DNA of 10,000 nt from Desulfarculus sp. (lineage in GTDB: Bacteria > Desulfobacterota > Desulfarculia > Desulfarculales > Desulfarculaceae): assembly GCA_020216805.1 (NCBI GenBank), contig JAIWNN010000093.1, positions 1 through 10,000 on the forward strand, given 5' to 3'. Shown here in pieces: positions 1-5,683 of the stretch. Each line of letters opens with the position of its first letter. The stretch's first letter is position 1. Under the pieces are notes generated by a model that saw only the letters and a program-made list of their open reading frames with translations, was not told the origin of the DNA and did not search any database. Position numbers and translations under genes: made by a program.

Positions 1-41
1 TAACAGCTCGCTGTAACACTTGGAAGGACTAACTGCCCGAA

Positions 42-74
42 ATAAAACAAGCTGCTGAAAAACCAGCAGCTTGT
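42..74 (-). terminator. Intrinsic terminator of the tRNA-Ser gene
   Basis: An 11-bp perfect stem (47-57 pairing with 64-74) closes a 6-nt loop. Read on the minus strand it is followed by a T-rich tract (complement of 42-46). It begins 7 nt past the CCA end of the tRNA gene, as expected for a rho-independent terminator of a monocistronic tRNA. Confidence 0.85.
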
Positions 75-81
75 GATCATG

Positions 82-174
82 TGGCGGAGAGAGAGGGAGT
101 CGAACCCTCGGTACCCCTTGTGAGGGTACACGCGATTTCCAGTCGCGCACCTTCGGCCACTCGGTCATCTCTCC
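82..174 (-). tRNA. tRNA-Ser, anticodon GGA
   Basis: Serine tRNA that reads UCC/UCU codons. Read on the minus strand, the acceptor stem GGAGAGA pairs with TCTCTCC and is followed by discriminator G and an encoded CCA (complement of 82-84). The anticodon stem is CGCGA/TCGCG with loop CTGGAAA; the anticodon GGA is the complement of 138-140. A long variable arm (GTACCC/GGGTAC) identifies a class II tRNA and fits serine. The T arm contains GGTTCGACTCC. The cloverleaf is complete with no visible defect. It has its own promoter and terminator. Confidence 0.97.
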
Positions 175-206
175 GCAAGGGACGGACCGGGTCCAACCTG
201 TCCGCA

Positions 207-235
207 GATGTACCGGAAAGCCGTATAGCTGTCAA
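207..235 (-). promoter_or_regulatory. Sigma-70 promoter of tRNA-Ser
   Basis: The -35 box is a perfect TTGACA (complement of 230-235). After a 17-nt spacer comes the weaker -10 box TACATC (complement of 207-212). Transcription would begin around position 200, about 25 nt before the mature tRNA. The TGA stop of the proposed upstream 66-codon gene lies inside the -35 box. Confidence 0.7.
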
Positions 236-432
236 CTGGGCGGCGCTTGGTCGGCGGGGGGGGCGGGGTCGCCGCTGGCGGGGCGGGCCAGGGCCAGGCG
301 CAGGCTGGCCACCAGCAGGCGGCGGAACTCGGGCCAGGGCAGACCGACCAGATGGGGGCGCAAGTCGCGATACAGCCCCCGGGCCATCAGCTCCACCCGG
401 GAAGGCGCGGGGTTTTCCTGGTCTTGGGTCAA
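232..432 (-). CDS. Possible small helical protein of unknown function, TTG start (66 aa)
   Basis: I do not recognise this protein. The start is inferred at TTG (complement of 430-432), preceded by AAAGGA about 9 nt upstream. The product begins with a polar stretch (TQDQENPAPS). Residues about 11-49 then look amphipathic and helical (VELMARGLYRDLRPHLVG, then EFRRLLVASLRLALA). The tail is rich in Pro and Ala and could be disordered. No signal peptide is visible and the predicted charge is basic. The frame is open further upstream to 891 without any convincing start, so the frame itself is weak evidence in this GC-rich DNA. It resembles the 48-aa protein at 7876-8022 in spacing of Leu, Arg and Val. 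It may be a real small gene or only an open frame; position upstream of the tRNA promoter fits a separate transcript. Confidence 0.42.
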   Translation of the reverse strand: MTQDQENPAPSRVELMARGLYRDLRPHLVGLPWPEFRRLLVASLRLALARPASGDPAPPADQAPPS

Positions 433-637
433 ACGCGACGATCCTTTGCTGACGGGCGACGGAGAAAAGGCATCCCGGCAGGGATTGACCTTGGCGCAGG
501 CCCACCGGTGGTGGTGGACCACGCCCTGCCGGGCGCCCGGAGCGCTGGGGCCGGCGGCGACCGATCGCCAACATGACACTAGGATTATCGGCAACGCGGC
601 CGAATGACAACATGAAAAATTCGCGCCGTTTTCCAAC
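433..637. other. Intergenic region with possible divergent promoters
   Basis: I see no convincing gene here. The right part (580-637) is less GC-rich than its surroundings and holds promoter-like boxes on both strands. The left part is GC-rich and hairpin-prone on either strand and would be the untranslated leader of the proposed minus-strand gene ending at 232. Confidence 0.5.
584..610 (-). promoter_or_regulatory. Possible minus-strand promoter, with a GCCGATAA box
   Basis: On the minus strand TTGTCA (complement of 605-610) lies 15 nt before GATAAT (complement of 584-589), a short but possible sigma-70 spacing. The same place contains an exact GCCGATAA octamer (complement of 585-592), the -10 element of sigma-28 promoters. 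No good sigma-28 -35 box precedes it. It could drive the proposed gene ending at 232, with a leader of about 145 nt. Confidence 0.35.
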
Positions 638-666
638 TTGCGGCGCGTCTGGTGTAGGATTAGATT
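638..666 (+). promoter_or_regulatory. Sigma-70 promoter of the exported coiled-coil protein gene
   Basis: TTGCGG (638-643), a 17-nt spacer and TAGATT (661-666). The predicted start of transcription near 673 gives a leader of about 58 nt before the ATG at 731. Confidence 0.55.
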
Positions 667-730
667 GGCGCGGGGTGGCTCGCTCCCCCCAGACGCCGGC
701 AACGGAGGCAGCACACGGCAGAGGTGGCAA

Positions 731-1258
731 ATGCGCATGAGAGCAATGATGGTGGCGGTTCTGGGGGTGGCCCTGATCCTGGCCTCCGGCCTGGCGTGGG
801 CCGGCCTGGAGCAAGGCCACAGCGTCAAGACGGTGAAGTTCGCCGGGGCCGAGGTGCACCTGGAGGATGGTTCGATCTGGAAGGTGCCCAACCGATCGGA
901 TTGGGAGATCTCCTACACCTGGCTGCCGGGCCAGCCCATCGCCATCCGGGACGGCAAGTCGCTGGTCAACCTCAATAGCGGCGAGGAAGTGGACGTCAAG
1001 AAGGTGAAGGGCCCGGGCCAGCCCGAGCCCGCCCCGGCGGCGGCGGGAGGCCCGGTCAAGGTGCCCACCGTCACCAGCAAGGGGGTGGTGACCAAGCTGG
1101 AGACCCCGGCCCCGGCCAAGGCTCCGGCGGCGGCCGCGGCGGCGACCCAGGTTTCCAACCTGGAGAAGCGCATGGACTCCCTGGAGGACAAGCTCCAGGT
1201 CCTGGACTGGCGGCTGCGGCGGATCGAGGAGGCCCTGCAGGCCAAGCCCAAGCCCTAG
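731..1258 (+). CDS. Exported protein with C-terminal coiled coil, function unknown (175 aa)
   Basis: I do not recognise a named family. The ATG at 731 is chosen over upstream starts in the same frame because AGAGGTGG lies just before it and the next residues form a clear signal peptide: basic MRMR, a hydrophobic core to about residue 20, then AWA|GLEQ with cleavage likely after residue 24. Residues 30-93 look like a small beta-rich domain with a strand pattern such as VKFAGAEVHLEDGSIWKV. Residues 95-138 are an Ala/Pro-rich linker. Residues 141-171 form a heptad-like coiled coil (LEKRMDSLEDKLQVLDWRL) suited to oligomerisation. The protein is therefore predicted to be periplasmic. It stands alone between its own promoter and a strong terminator, so the neighbours give no clue to its role. 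Confidence 0.82.
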   Translation: MRMRAMMVAVLGVALILASGLAWAGLEQGHSVKTVKFAGAEVHLEDGSIWKVPNRSDWEISYTWLPGQPIAIRDGKSLVNLNSGEEVDVKKVKGPGQPEPAPAAAGGPVKVPTVTSKGVVTKLETPAPAKAPAAAAAATQVSNLEKRMDSLEDKLQVLDWRLRRIEEALQAKPKP

Positions 1259-1283
1259 GCGGACCGCGGAGTTAGGTGGTCAC

Positions 1284-1326
1284 GGCCCGCGCCGGGGTCT
1301 TCCCCGCGGCGCGGGCCTTAATTTAT
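1284..1326 (+). terminator. Intrinsic terminator after the exported protein gene
   Basis: A 10-bp arm (1284-1293 with 1308-1317) is continued by an inner GGGG/CCCC stem (1294-1297 with 1302-1305) around a TCTT loop. The sequence then runs TTAATTTAT. It ends 15 nt before the next start codon and separates the two genes transcriptionally. Confidence 0.85.
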
Positions 1327-1340
1327 CCTGGTGATCAGGT

Positions 1341-2165
1341 ATGTTGGATCGCGAACTATCCCCGCGGCACGATCTGTTAAGGCGGACCTTCCTCCACCTG
1401 CCGGGGGTGGGCCCGCGGCGGGAGCTGGCCCTGTGGCGGGCGGGGGTGACGGACTGGGAGGAGTTCCTGGTCCGGGGCGAGGCCCTGTTGCCGGCCAAGC
1501 TGCGCCGGCCGGGGCGGGCGATGGTGGCCCGCAGCCTGGCCGCCCTGGCCGAGCCCGGCGGCCTGGCCGGTCTGGCGGAGCTGATCCCGCCGGCCGAGCA
1601 CTGGCGCTTCTATCCCCGCTGCCAGCGGGTGGTGGCCCTGGACATCGAGACCGGAGGCTTGCCGGAGGAATGGGGCGGGGTGACGGTGGTGGGGCTCTAC
1701 GACGGCCAGGAGGTGACGCAGTACGTGGCCGACCACAACATGTGGTTAATTAACGATGCTATGAAAGGATATGATGTGGTGGTCACCTTCGCCGGGGCCA
1801 GCTTCGACCTGCCGGTGCTGCGCCAGGTCTTCCCCGGGCTATACGTCCCGCCGGTGCACATCGACCTGCGCTGGGTGCTCAAGCGCCTGGGCCTGACCGG
1901 CGGGTTGAAGCGCATCGAGCGGGTGCTGGGCATCCGGCGGCCGGAGGAGGTGGAGGGCCTGGGGGGCTACGAGGCGGTCTGGCTCTGGCGGCGACATTTG
2001 GCCGGAGAAACCGGGGCCTTGGAAAAGTTGCTCCAGTACAACGCCCAGGACGTGATCAACCTGCTGCCCCTGCTGCGCTGGGCGGTGGGCAACCTGGCCG
2101 CCCGGCTGCTGGAGCGGGCGGTTGAGGCTGGCGGCGGAAGCGGCCCTGGCCTCCTCGGGACGTAG
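1341..2165 (+). CDS. Ribonuclease H-like exonuclease-fold protein, YprB/COG3359 type (274 aa)
   Basis: Predicted metal-dependent 3'-5' nuclease of the DEDD superfamily, RNase H-like domain of the YprB type. Motif I is ALDIETGG (D101, E103). Motif II is TFAGASFDLPVL (D156). Motif III is YNAQDVINL (Y233 and D237, the YxxxD form), so all four acidic residues are present and it is DEDDy rather than DEDDh. The N-terminal 15-45 region FLHLPGVGPRRELALW is typical of this family and may help bind nucleic acid. The real substrate is not known for the family. The ATG at 1341 has only a weak AGGT ahead of it; TTG at 1344 is an alternative. Codons for residues about 134-146 are strikingly AT-rich compared with the rest. 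The gene is flanked by a terminator upstream and a convergent operon downstream, so it is probably monocistronic. Confidence 0.88.
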   Translation: MLDRELSPRHDLLRRTFLHLPGVGPRRELALWRAGVTDWEEFLVRGEALLPAKLRRPGRAMVARSLAALAEPGGLAGLAELIPPAEHWRFYPRCQRVVALDIETGGLPEEWGGVTVVGLYDGQEVTQYVADHNMWLINDAMKGYDVVVTFAGASFDLPVLRQVFPGLYVPPVHIDLRWVLKRLGLTGGLKRIERVLGIRRPEEVEGLGGYEAVWLWRRHLAGETGALEKLLQYNAQDVINLLPLLRWAVGNLAARLLERAVEAGGGSGPGLLGT

Positions 2166-2283
2166 GCCCCGGACTTTCCCGCGCGAGCCCGCCACCGGCG
2201 CGAGCCAGGCGCGGGCGAAAGACGGCGCCACCCCACCCGCGCCAGTGAGCCCAGCCACGGGGCCGACCCGTCGCTGCCCGCCC

Positions 2284-3117
2284 CTAGTCGAAGCCCGCCC
2301 CCACGGTGGAGAGCTTGTCGCACATGGACTCGACGATGTTCTCGAGCTGCTGGCCGGAGAGGTTCAGGCGCTTCATGGCGGCGCGGTCCAGCTCCGGCAC
2401 CCAGTCGTCGCCGCCGTCGCCCAGGCCATAGGCCCGGGTCAGGTGGTCGGCCAGGTGGACCACGGCGGTGACCAGGGGGGCGTTGCGCGCCCCCTCGGGC
2501 TGGTGGTGCCAACGGATGGGATCGATCAGGTTTTCCGGCAGCTTCCAGCTCTCGGCCAGCCATTGGCCGATGTGGCTGTGGTCGAAGCCCAGCACCTCGC
2601 GCTCGGCCTCGCGCACGCTCAGGCCCCGCTCGGCCATCAGGGCGGCGATGGCGTCGTTGTCCTCGGGCATGTGGGCGCGCAGGACGACCTTGCCCAGGTC
2701 ATGCAACAGCCCGGCGATGGAGGCCTCCTCGGCCTCGGGGAACTCGATCTCGGTGGCGATGATGCTGGCGGCGGTGGCCACGCCCATGGAATGGACCCAC
2801 AGGGCCTCGGCCCGGTTCTTCATCAGGTCGAAGACGCTGCTGGTCAGGATCAGGCCCTTGACTACGTCGAAGCCCAGGAGCACCAGGGCCTGGGTCAGGG
2901 AGCCCACCTTGCGCGAGAAGCCGAAGAAGGCGCTGTTGGCCAGCTTGAGAACCTTGGCCGAGAGCACCTGGTCCCGGCTGATGAGGCGGCCGATGTCGGC
3001 CACCGAGAAGCGCTTGGACTCCACCGCCCGGCTGATCTGCTCGATCATGCCCGGCAGGGTGGGCAGGTTCTTGAGCAGCTGGATCTTCTTGCGGGCTTCG
3101 GCGCGGGATTCGGTCAT
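2284..3117 (-). CDS. HDOD domain protein with HD-type metal ligands kept (277 aa)
   Basis: HDOD proteins are signalling or scaffold proteins related to HD-domain phosphohydrolases, often near two-component or cyclic nucleotide systems. The typical N-terminal core is present: LKNLPTLPGMIEQI (residues 15-28), then ISRDQVLSAKVLKLANSAFF (46-65) and LGFDVVKGLIL (81-91). HDOD proteins often lose the catalytic HD residues, but here a near-complete HD pattern remains: H109, H139-D140 in LLHDLGK, H180/H182, H204-H205 and D224. It may therefore bind metal; hydrolase activity is not shown. The ATG lies 4 nt after the stop of the upstream gene and GAGG of that junction serves as ribosome binding site, so the two are translationally coupled. 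No GGDEF, EAL or receiver domain is attached. The last residues reach a stop next to the convergent nuclease gene. Confidence 0.92.
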   Translation of the reverse strand: MTESRAEARKKIQLLKNLPTLPGMIEQISRAVESKRFSVADIGRLISRDQVLSAKVLKLANSAFFGFSRKVGSLTQALVLLGFDVVKGLILTSSVFDLMKNRAEALWVHSMGVATAASIIATEIEFPEAEEASIAGLLHDLGKVVLRAHMPEDNDAIAALMAERGLSVREAEREVLGFDHSHIGQWLAESWKLPENLIDPIRWHHQPEGARNAPLVTAVVHLADHLTRAYGLGDGGDDWVPELDRAAMKRLNLSGQQLENIVESMCDKLSTVGAGFD

Positions 3118-3121
3118 GGCC

Positions 3122-3463
3122 TCAGGCGCTTTCGTCGCGGCCGGCGTCCGGTGGATGGCATCCGCTGGCCAGGCGGCGGCGGAAGAGCTCGCGGATGGCG
3201 CGCTGAAGGGGATCGTGGGCCACCCGCGAGAAGCGCCGCTCCAGGGCGGCCTCCTGGCGGGCCAGGAACGCCTGGCGCTCCTCGTCGCTGGCGAACAGGT
3301 CGCCCTCCACCGCCACCGTCTCGATGTCCAGCCGCCGCAACAGACCGATGGTTTCCGCGGTGATGGCCCGGCCCTTGCCCATCAACACCACGCCGTCGGC
3401 GCGGGTGACGTCCTGGGCCAGCACCTGGCCCTCGCTGAGCTTGTCCACCGGCAACCGGATCAT
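3122..3463 (-). CDS. Small conserved-domain protein, partner of the HDOD protein (113 aa)
   Basis: The first gene of a two-gene operon with the HDOD protein. I do not know a named function. Residues 1-52 (MIRLPVDKLSEGQVLAQDV, then GVVLMGKGRAIT and LLRRLDIETVAVEGD) follow a pattern I recall from short N-terminal domains of HD-GYP and related regulatory proteins: GxVLAxDV, a later GxxLxxKGxxLT, and a closing hydrophobic strand. Residues 55-113 are charged and helical, with an ERRFSRVAHDPLQRAIRELF segment. ATG at 3463 is chosen over the longer frame to 3511 because AAAGGA sits 6 nt upstream, and because the longer form would start within the promoter. It may act in trans as the missing N-terminal part of the HDOD protein; that is inference from gene order alone. 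Confidence 0.8.
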   Translation of the reverse strand: MIRLPVDKLSEGQVLAQDVTRADGVVLMGKGRAITAETIGLLRRLDIETVAVEGDLFASDEERQAFLARQEAALERRFSRVAHDPLQRAIRELFRRRLASGCHPPDAGRDESA

Positions 3464-3498
3464 GCCGCGTCCTTTCGCCCCGTTGCTGGACCCACCCC

Positions 3499-3527
3499 AT
3501 GCTAGCACCACCCCGGCCGCGCCACAA
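3499..3527 (-). promoter_or_regulatory. Promoter of the HDOD operon
   Basis: On the minus strand TTGTGG (complement of 3522-3527), a 17-nt spacer, then TAGCAT (complement of 3499-3504). The expected leader is about 30 nt. The -35 box is only 10 nt from the -35 box of the tolC-like promoter on the other strand. Confidence 0.6.
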
Positions 3528-3537
3528 GCGCCTGGCC

Positions 3538-3566
3538 TTGGGAGGGCGGCGGGCCTGTGCTAGAAT
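3538..3566 (+). promoter_or_regulatory. Promoter of the tolC-like/holC operon
   Basis: TTGGGA (3538-3543), exactly 17 nt, then TAGAAT (3561-3566, five of six matches to TATAAT). Transcription should begin near 3573, which rules out the in-frame GTG at 3557 as the start of the tolC-like gene and supports ATG at 3611. Confidence 0.7.
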
Positions 3567-3610
3567 CTCGCCCAGACCGGCCAAACCACACCGACAGCGG
3601 ACGGGCGGAG

Positions 3611-4987
3611 ATGAAGCGGGACAACGGCGGGTGGCGGTGCAGGGCCCTGGCCCTGGTGCTGGGCCTGGGGCTGATTTGGCCCCTGGCGGCGTTGGCGGCC
3701 GAGGGCCGGACCTCGGCCGCCGGGGCGTCCGATGACGTCCTGGGGCTGGCCGGGCTGGTGGAGCTGGCCCTGGAGCGCCAACCCCAGTTGCAGCAGGCCG
3801 CCGCCAACCGCGAGGCCGCCCGCGCCCGCCAGGTCCAGCAGAGATCCCATTTCTGGCCCCAGCTGGCGGGCGACGCCCGCTGGGTCAAGTCCCGCAACGA
3901 GCGCACCCTCACCGGCAACCCCGGCGACCGCCAGCTCAGCGCCGGCCTGACCCTGGATCAGGCGGTCTTCGACTACGCCCTCTATGGCCAGGCCGAGGCC
4001 GCCGGCTGGGAGGTTGACGCCTACGACCGCCAATACCAGGCGGTGGTCAATCAGGTGGTGGCCGAGGTGCGCTCCGCCTATTTCAACCTCATGACCGGCA
4101 AGGAGCTGCTGGCCGTCAGCCAGGCCCAGGAGGCGGACACCCGCGCCTTCAGGGACCGCACCCGGCGGCTGTTGGACCAGGGCCTGGCCGCCCGGCCGGA
4201 GCTGGCCCGAGCCGAGCTGGACCTGGCCGAGGCCCAACGCAAGGTGATCGAGAACCGGGCCAACCTGCGCCGCCTGGCCGCAGCCCTGGCCCTGGCGGTG
4301 GGAGTGCCCCAGGTCTACGACCTGGAGGTGGGCGGGGTGGTGACGGCCCGGCCCCAGGAGCTGGCCGAGGCCGATCTGGAGGACGTCGCCCAGGCCCGCC
4401 GTCCGGAAATCCAGCGCCTGGACTACCTGGCCCGAGCGGCGGCCGCCTCCATCGAGGCGGCCTGGGGCGGTCACCTGCCGACCCTGGACCTGAGGGCCGA
4501 CCTGGGCCAGAGCGGCCGGGACACCCTGGATGACGAGTACCACGACTACGGCCTCTACCTGGGCTTGCCCATCTTCACCGGCTGGCGGACCACCGGGGCG
4601 GTGGTGGAGCGCCGGGCCCTGCACCGCGCCGCCTTGAAGGCCCTGGAGCAGCAGCGCCAGAGTGTGCGCAGCGAGGTGCGGCAGGGCTGGCAGGGGCTCT
4701 TGGAGGCCCGGGCCAAGGTGGAGGTGGGGGCGGTGCAGCTCATGGCGGCCGAGGAAAACTGGCGGCTGGTCAAGGGGCGCTACGACAACGGCCTGGCCAC
4801 CCCCCTGGAGCTTTCCGAGGCCCGCACCCAGCGTTTCAGCGCCCAGGCCGCGGTGGTCCAGGCTCATTACGGGGTGCTGGCGGCCCTGGCCGAGCTGGAC
4901 CGGGCGGTGGGCGGGGGGCTGGAGCCTTTCCTGCCCGCCGCCGCCCCGGCCGCGCCGGCCGCGCCGCCCCCCGGAGGCCAACGGTGA
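3611..4987 (+). CDS. TolC family outer membrane efflux protein (458 aa)
   Basis: TolC-type proteins form trimeric outer-membrane channels with a long periplasmic alpha-helical barrel and serve tripartite efflux pumps or type I secretion. The start ATG at 3611 gives a signal peptide: MKRDNGGWRCR, a hydrophobic stretch LALVLGLGLIWPL and AALAAEG near residue 30. Two tandem OEP repeats follow, each a pair of long Ala/Glu/Arg-rich helices (for example LVELALERQPQLQQAA, and LVKGRYDNGLATPLELSEA in the second half) plus short beta segments such as LTLDQAVFDY and YGLYLGLPIFTG. The GRYDNGLATPLELSEA segment is characteristic. Length is usual for the family. The final 20 residues are Ala/Pro-rich. The stop overlaps the holC GTG (GTGA). 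No membrane-fusion protein or pump gene lies beside it, so its partner must be encoded elsewhere. The GGCGGAG before the ATG sits unusually close. Confidence 0.9.
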   Translation: MKRDNGGWRCRALALVLGLGLIWPLAALAAEGRTSAAGASDDVLGLAGLVELALERQPQLQQAAANREAARARQVQQRSHFWPQLAGDARWVKSRNERTLTGNPGDRQLSAGLTLDQAVFDYALYGQAEAAGWEVDAYDRQYQAVVNQVVAEVRSAYFNLMTGKELLAVSQAQEADTRAFRDRTRRLLDQGLAARPELARAELDLAEAQRKVIENRANLRRLAAALALAVGVPQVYDLEVGGVVTARPQELAEADLEDVAQARRPEIQRLDYLARAAAASIEAAWGGHLPTLDLRADLGQSGRDTLDDEYHDYGLYLGLPIFTGWRTTGAVVERRALHRAALKALEQQRQSVRSEVRQGWQGLLEARAKVEVGAVQLMAAEENWRLVKGRYDNGLATPLELSEARTQRFSAQAAVVQAHYGVLAALAELDRAVGGGLEPFLPAAAPAAPAAPPPGGQR

Positions 4988-5415
4988 AGGTGGAGTTCGT
5001 CAATCTCAAGCAGGCCGGCCTGACCCCGGAGCGGGCCGCCGCCCTGTTGGCCGCCCGCCACCACGCCGGTGGGGCCCGGGTGCTGGTCAGCGCTCCGGAC
5101 CCGGCCCAGGCCGTGGAGGTGGACCGCCTGCTCTGGACCCTGGATCCGGCCTCCTTTGTCCCCCACGCCCGGGCCGGGGCGGACGACCAGGACCAGGAGC
5201 CGGTGCTGATCGCCCCGGGGCCGGAAAACCTCAACCAGGCCGCGGTGCTGGTGATGCTGGCTCCGCCGCCGGAGCTGCCCCTGGCCGCCTACCAGCGCCT
5301 GGTGCTCCTGGTGCCGGCCCAGGAAGGACCGGAGCTGGCCCGCTGCCGCGAGTTCTACCGCCAGATGCAGCAACGTCCGGGGGTGGAATTGTTGCACACC
5401 ACCCAGGTCCGCTGA
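4984..5415 (+). CDS. holC: DNA polymerase III subunit chi, HolC (143 aa)
   Basis: HolC is the chi subunit of the polymerase III clamp-loader complex. It links the psi subunit and the clamp loader to single-stranded DNA binding protein at the replication fork. The match rests on length and the family pattern: an N-terminal strand MKVEFVNL, a helix ERAAALLAARHHAGGARVLVSA, PDPAQAVEVDRLLWT with the conserved Trp51, and FVPHARAG, the typical FxPH motif (58-61). Later strands LIAPG and AAVLVML and the helix CREFYRQM fit the fold. The GTG start overlaps the upstream stop by 3 nt (GTGA), a translationally coupled junction. I saw no holD in the window. Pairing with a tolC-like gene is unusual; in many bacteria holC is beside pepA or valS. 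Confidence 0.85.
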   Translation: MKVEFVNLKQAGLTPERAAALLAARHHAGGARVLVSAPDPAQAVEVDRLLWTLDPASFVPHARAGADDQDQEPVLIAPGPENLNQAAVLVMLAPPPELPLAAYQRLVLLVPAQEGPELARCREFYRQMQQRPGVELLHTTQVR

Positions 5416-5435
5416 TCCGGGGGGCGCCTTTTCCC

Positions 5436-5464
5436 TTGCCGATCCGGCCGGGATCGGGTATATA
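5436..5464 (+). promoter_or_regulatory. Promoter of the bS22 gene
   Basis: TTGCCG (5436-5441), a 17-nt spacer, then TATATA (5459-5464). The spacer contains the short inverted repeat GATCC-GGCCG-GGATC (5441-5455), which could be an operator. Transcription should start around 5471. Confidence 0.7.
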
Positions 5465-5469
5465 GGCAC

Positions 5470-5521
5470 CCTCGTAGTTGGAAATCCCCCAAACGGCCGT
5501 CAAAGTGTAAACGAGGTCCCC
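5470..5521 (+). promoter_or_regulatory. bS22 mRNA leader with a helix that can cover the ribosome binding site
   Basis: CCTCGT at 5470-5475 and ACGAGG at 5511-5516 are perfect 6-nt complements. The downstream arm contains the GAGG that serves as ribosome binding site for the ATG at 5522. Pairing would fold the 5' end of the mRNA onto its own binding site. Whether this is regulatory is inference. Confidence 0.4.
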
Positions 5522-5614
5522 ATGGGCAGCGTCATTAAGAAGCGCCGCAAGAAGATCCGCAAGCACAAGCATCGCAAGCTGCTTAAGCGGACTCGTCACC
5601 AGCGCCGCAAGTAA
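5522..5614 (+). CDS. Small ribosomal protein bS22 (AURKAIP1/COX24 domain), 30 aa
   Basis: A tiny, very basic protein that is part of the small ribosomal subunit in bacteria that have it; it is related to the mitochondrial mS38 (AURKAIP1/COX24). The sequence starts MGSVIKKRRKKIRKHKH and continues RKLLKRTRHQRRK to the stop. It follows closely the mycobacterial bS22 pattern: MGSVIKKRRKxM, then KHRKLLRRTRxQRRK. Seventeen of 30 residues are Arg or Lys, fitting a peptide buried in rRNA. GAGG lies 6 nt before the ATG. The gene has its own promoter and a strong GC hairpin just after the stop. It is too short for usual gene-calling cut-offs, so it is easily missed. Codon use is strongly biased to AAG and CGC, as in highly expressed genes. 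Confidence 0.93.
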   Translation: MGSVIKKRRKKIRKHKHRKLLKRTRHQRRK

Positions 5615-5620
5615 TTCGAC

Positions 5621-5647
5621 GGGGGCCGGCCGTCCGGGCCGGCCCCC
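5621..5647 (+). terminator. Strong GC hairpin after bS22, terminator-like
   Basis: A perfect 11-bp stem (5621-5631 with 5637-5647) closes a 5-nt loop starting 7 nt after the stop codon. There is no U-run after it (TCGCCC follows), so it may act as an mRNA-end stabiliser or a rho-assisted terminator and not a classical intrinsic one. Confidence 0.6.
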
Positions 5648-5683
5648 TCGCCCAACCAGCCGACCCGAGCCCCCTTTAGGTCA

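Noticed and set aside
253..290. G-run cluster that could form a G-quadruplex
   Set aside because: Four G-runs are present but with an 11-nt loop and in a GC-rich genome; too weak to call.
77..891. Long minus-strand open frames of 219 and 260 codons over the tRNA and its upstream region
   Set aside because: They run through the tRNA gene or the promoter region of the exported protein gene, lack ribosome binding sites and have low-complexity Pro/Arg/Gly content. Only the last 66 codons of one frame have a plausible start.
2166..2283. Possible bidirectional terminator between the convergent nuclease and HDOD genes
   Set aside because: Only imperfect GC-rich repeats (GCGCGAGCC twice, as a direct repeat) with no T-run on either strand.
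2122..3363. 413-codon plus-strand frame over the HDOD operon
   Set aside because: It is antisense to two recognisable genes and has low-complexity composition.
3560..4981. 473-codon minus-strand frame antisense to the tolC-like gene
   Set aside because: Rich in Gly, Gln, Leu and His as expected for the antisense of a GC-rich gene; the sense frame is a clear TolC family protein with signal peptide.
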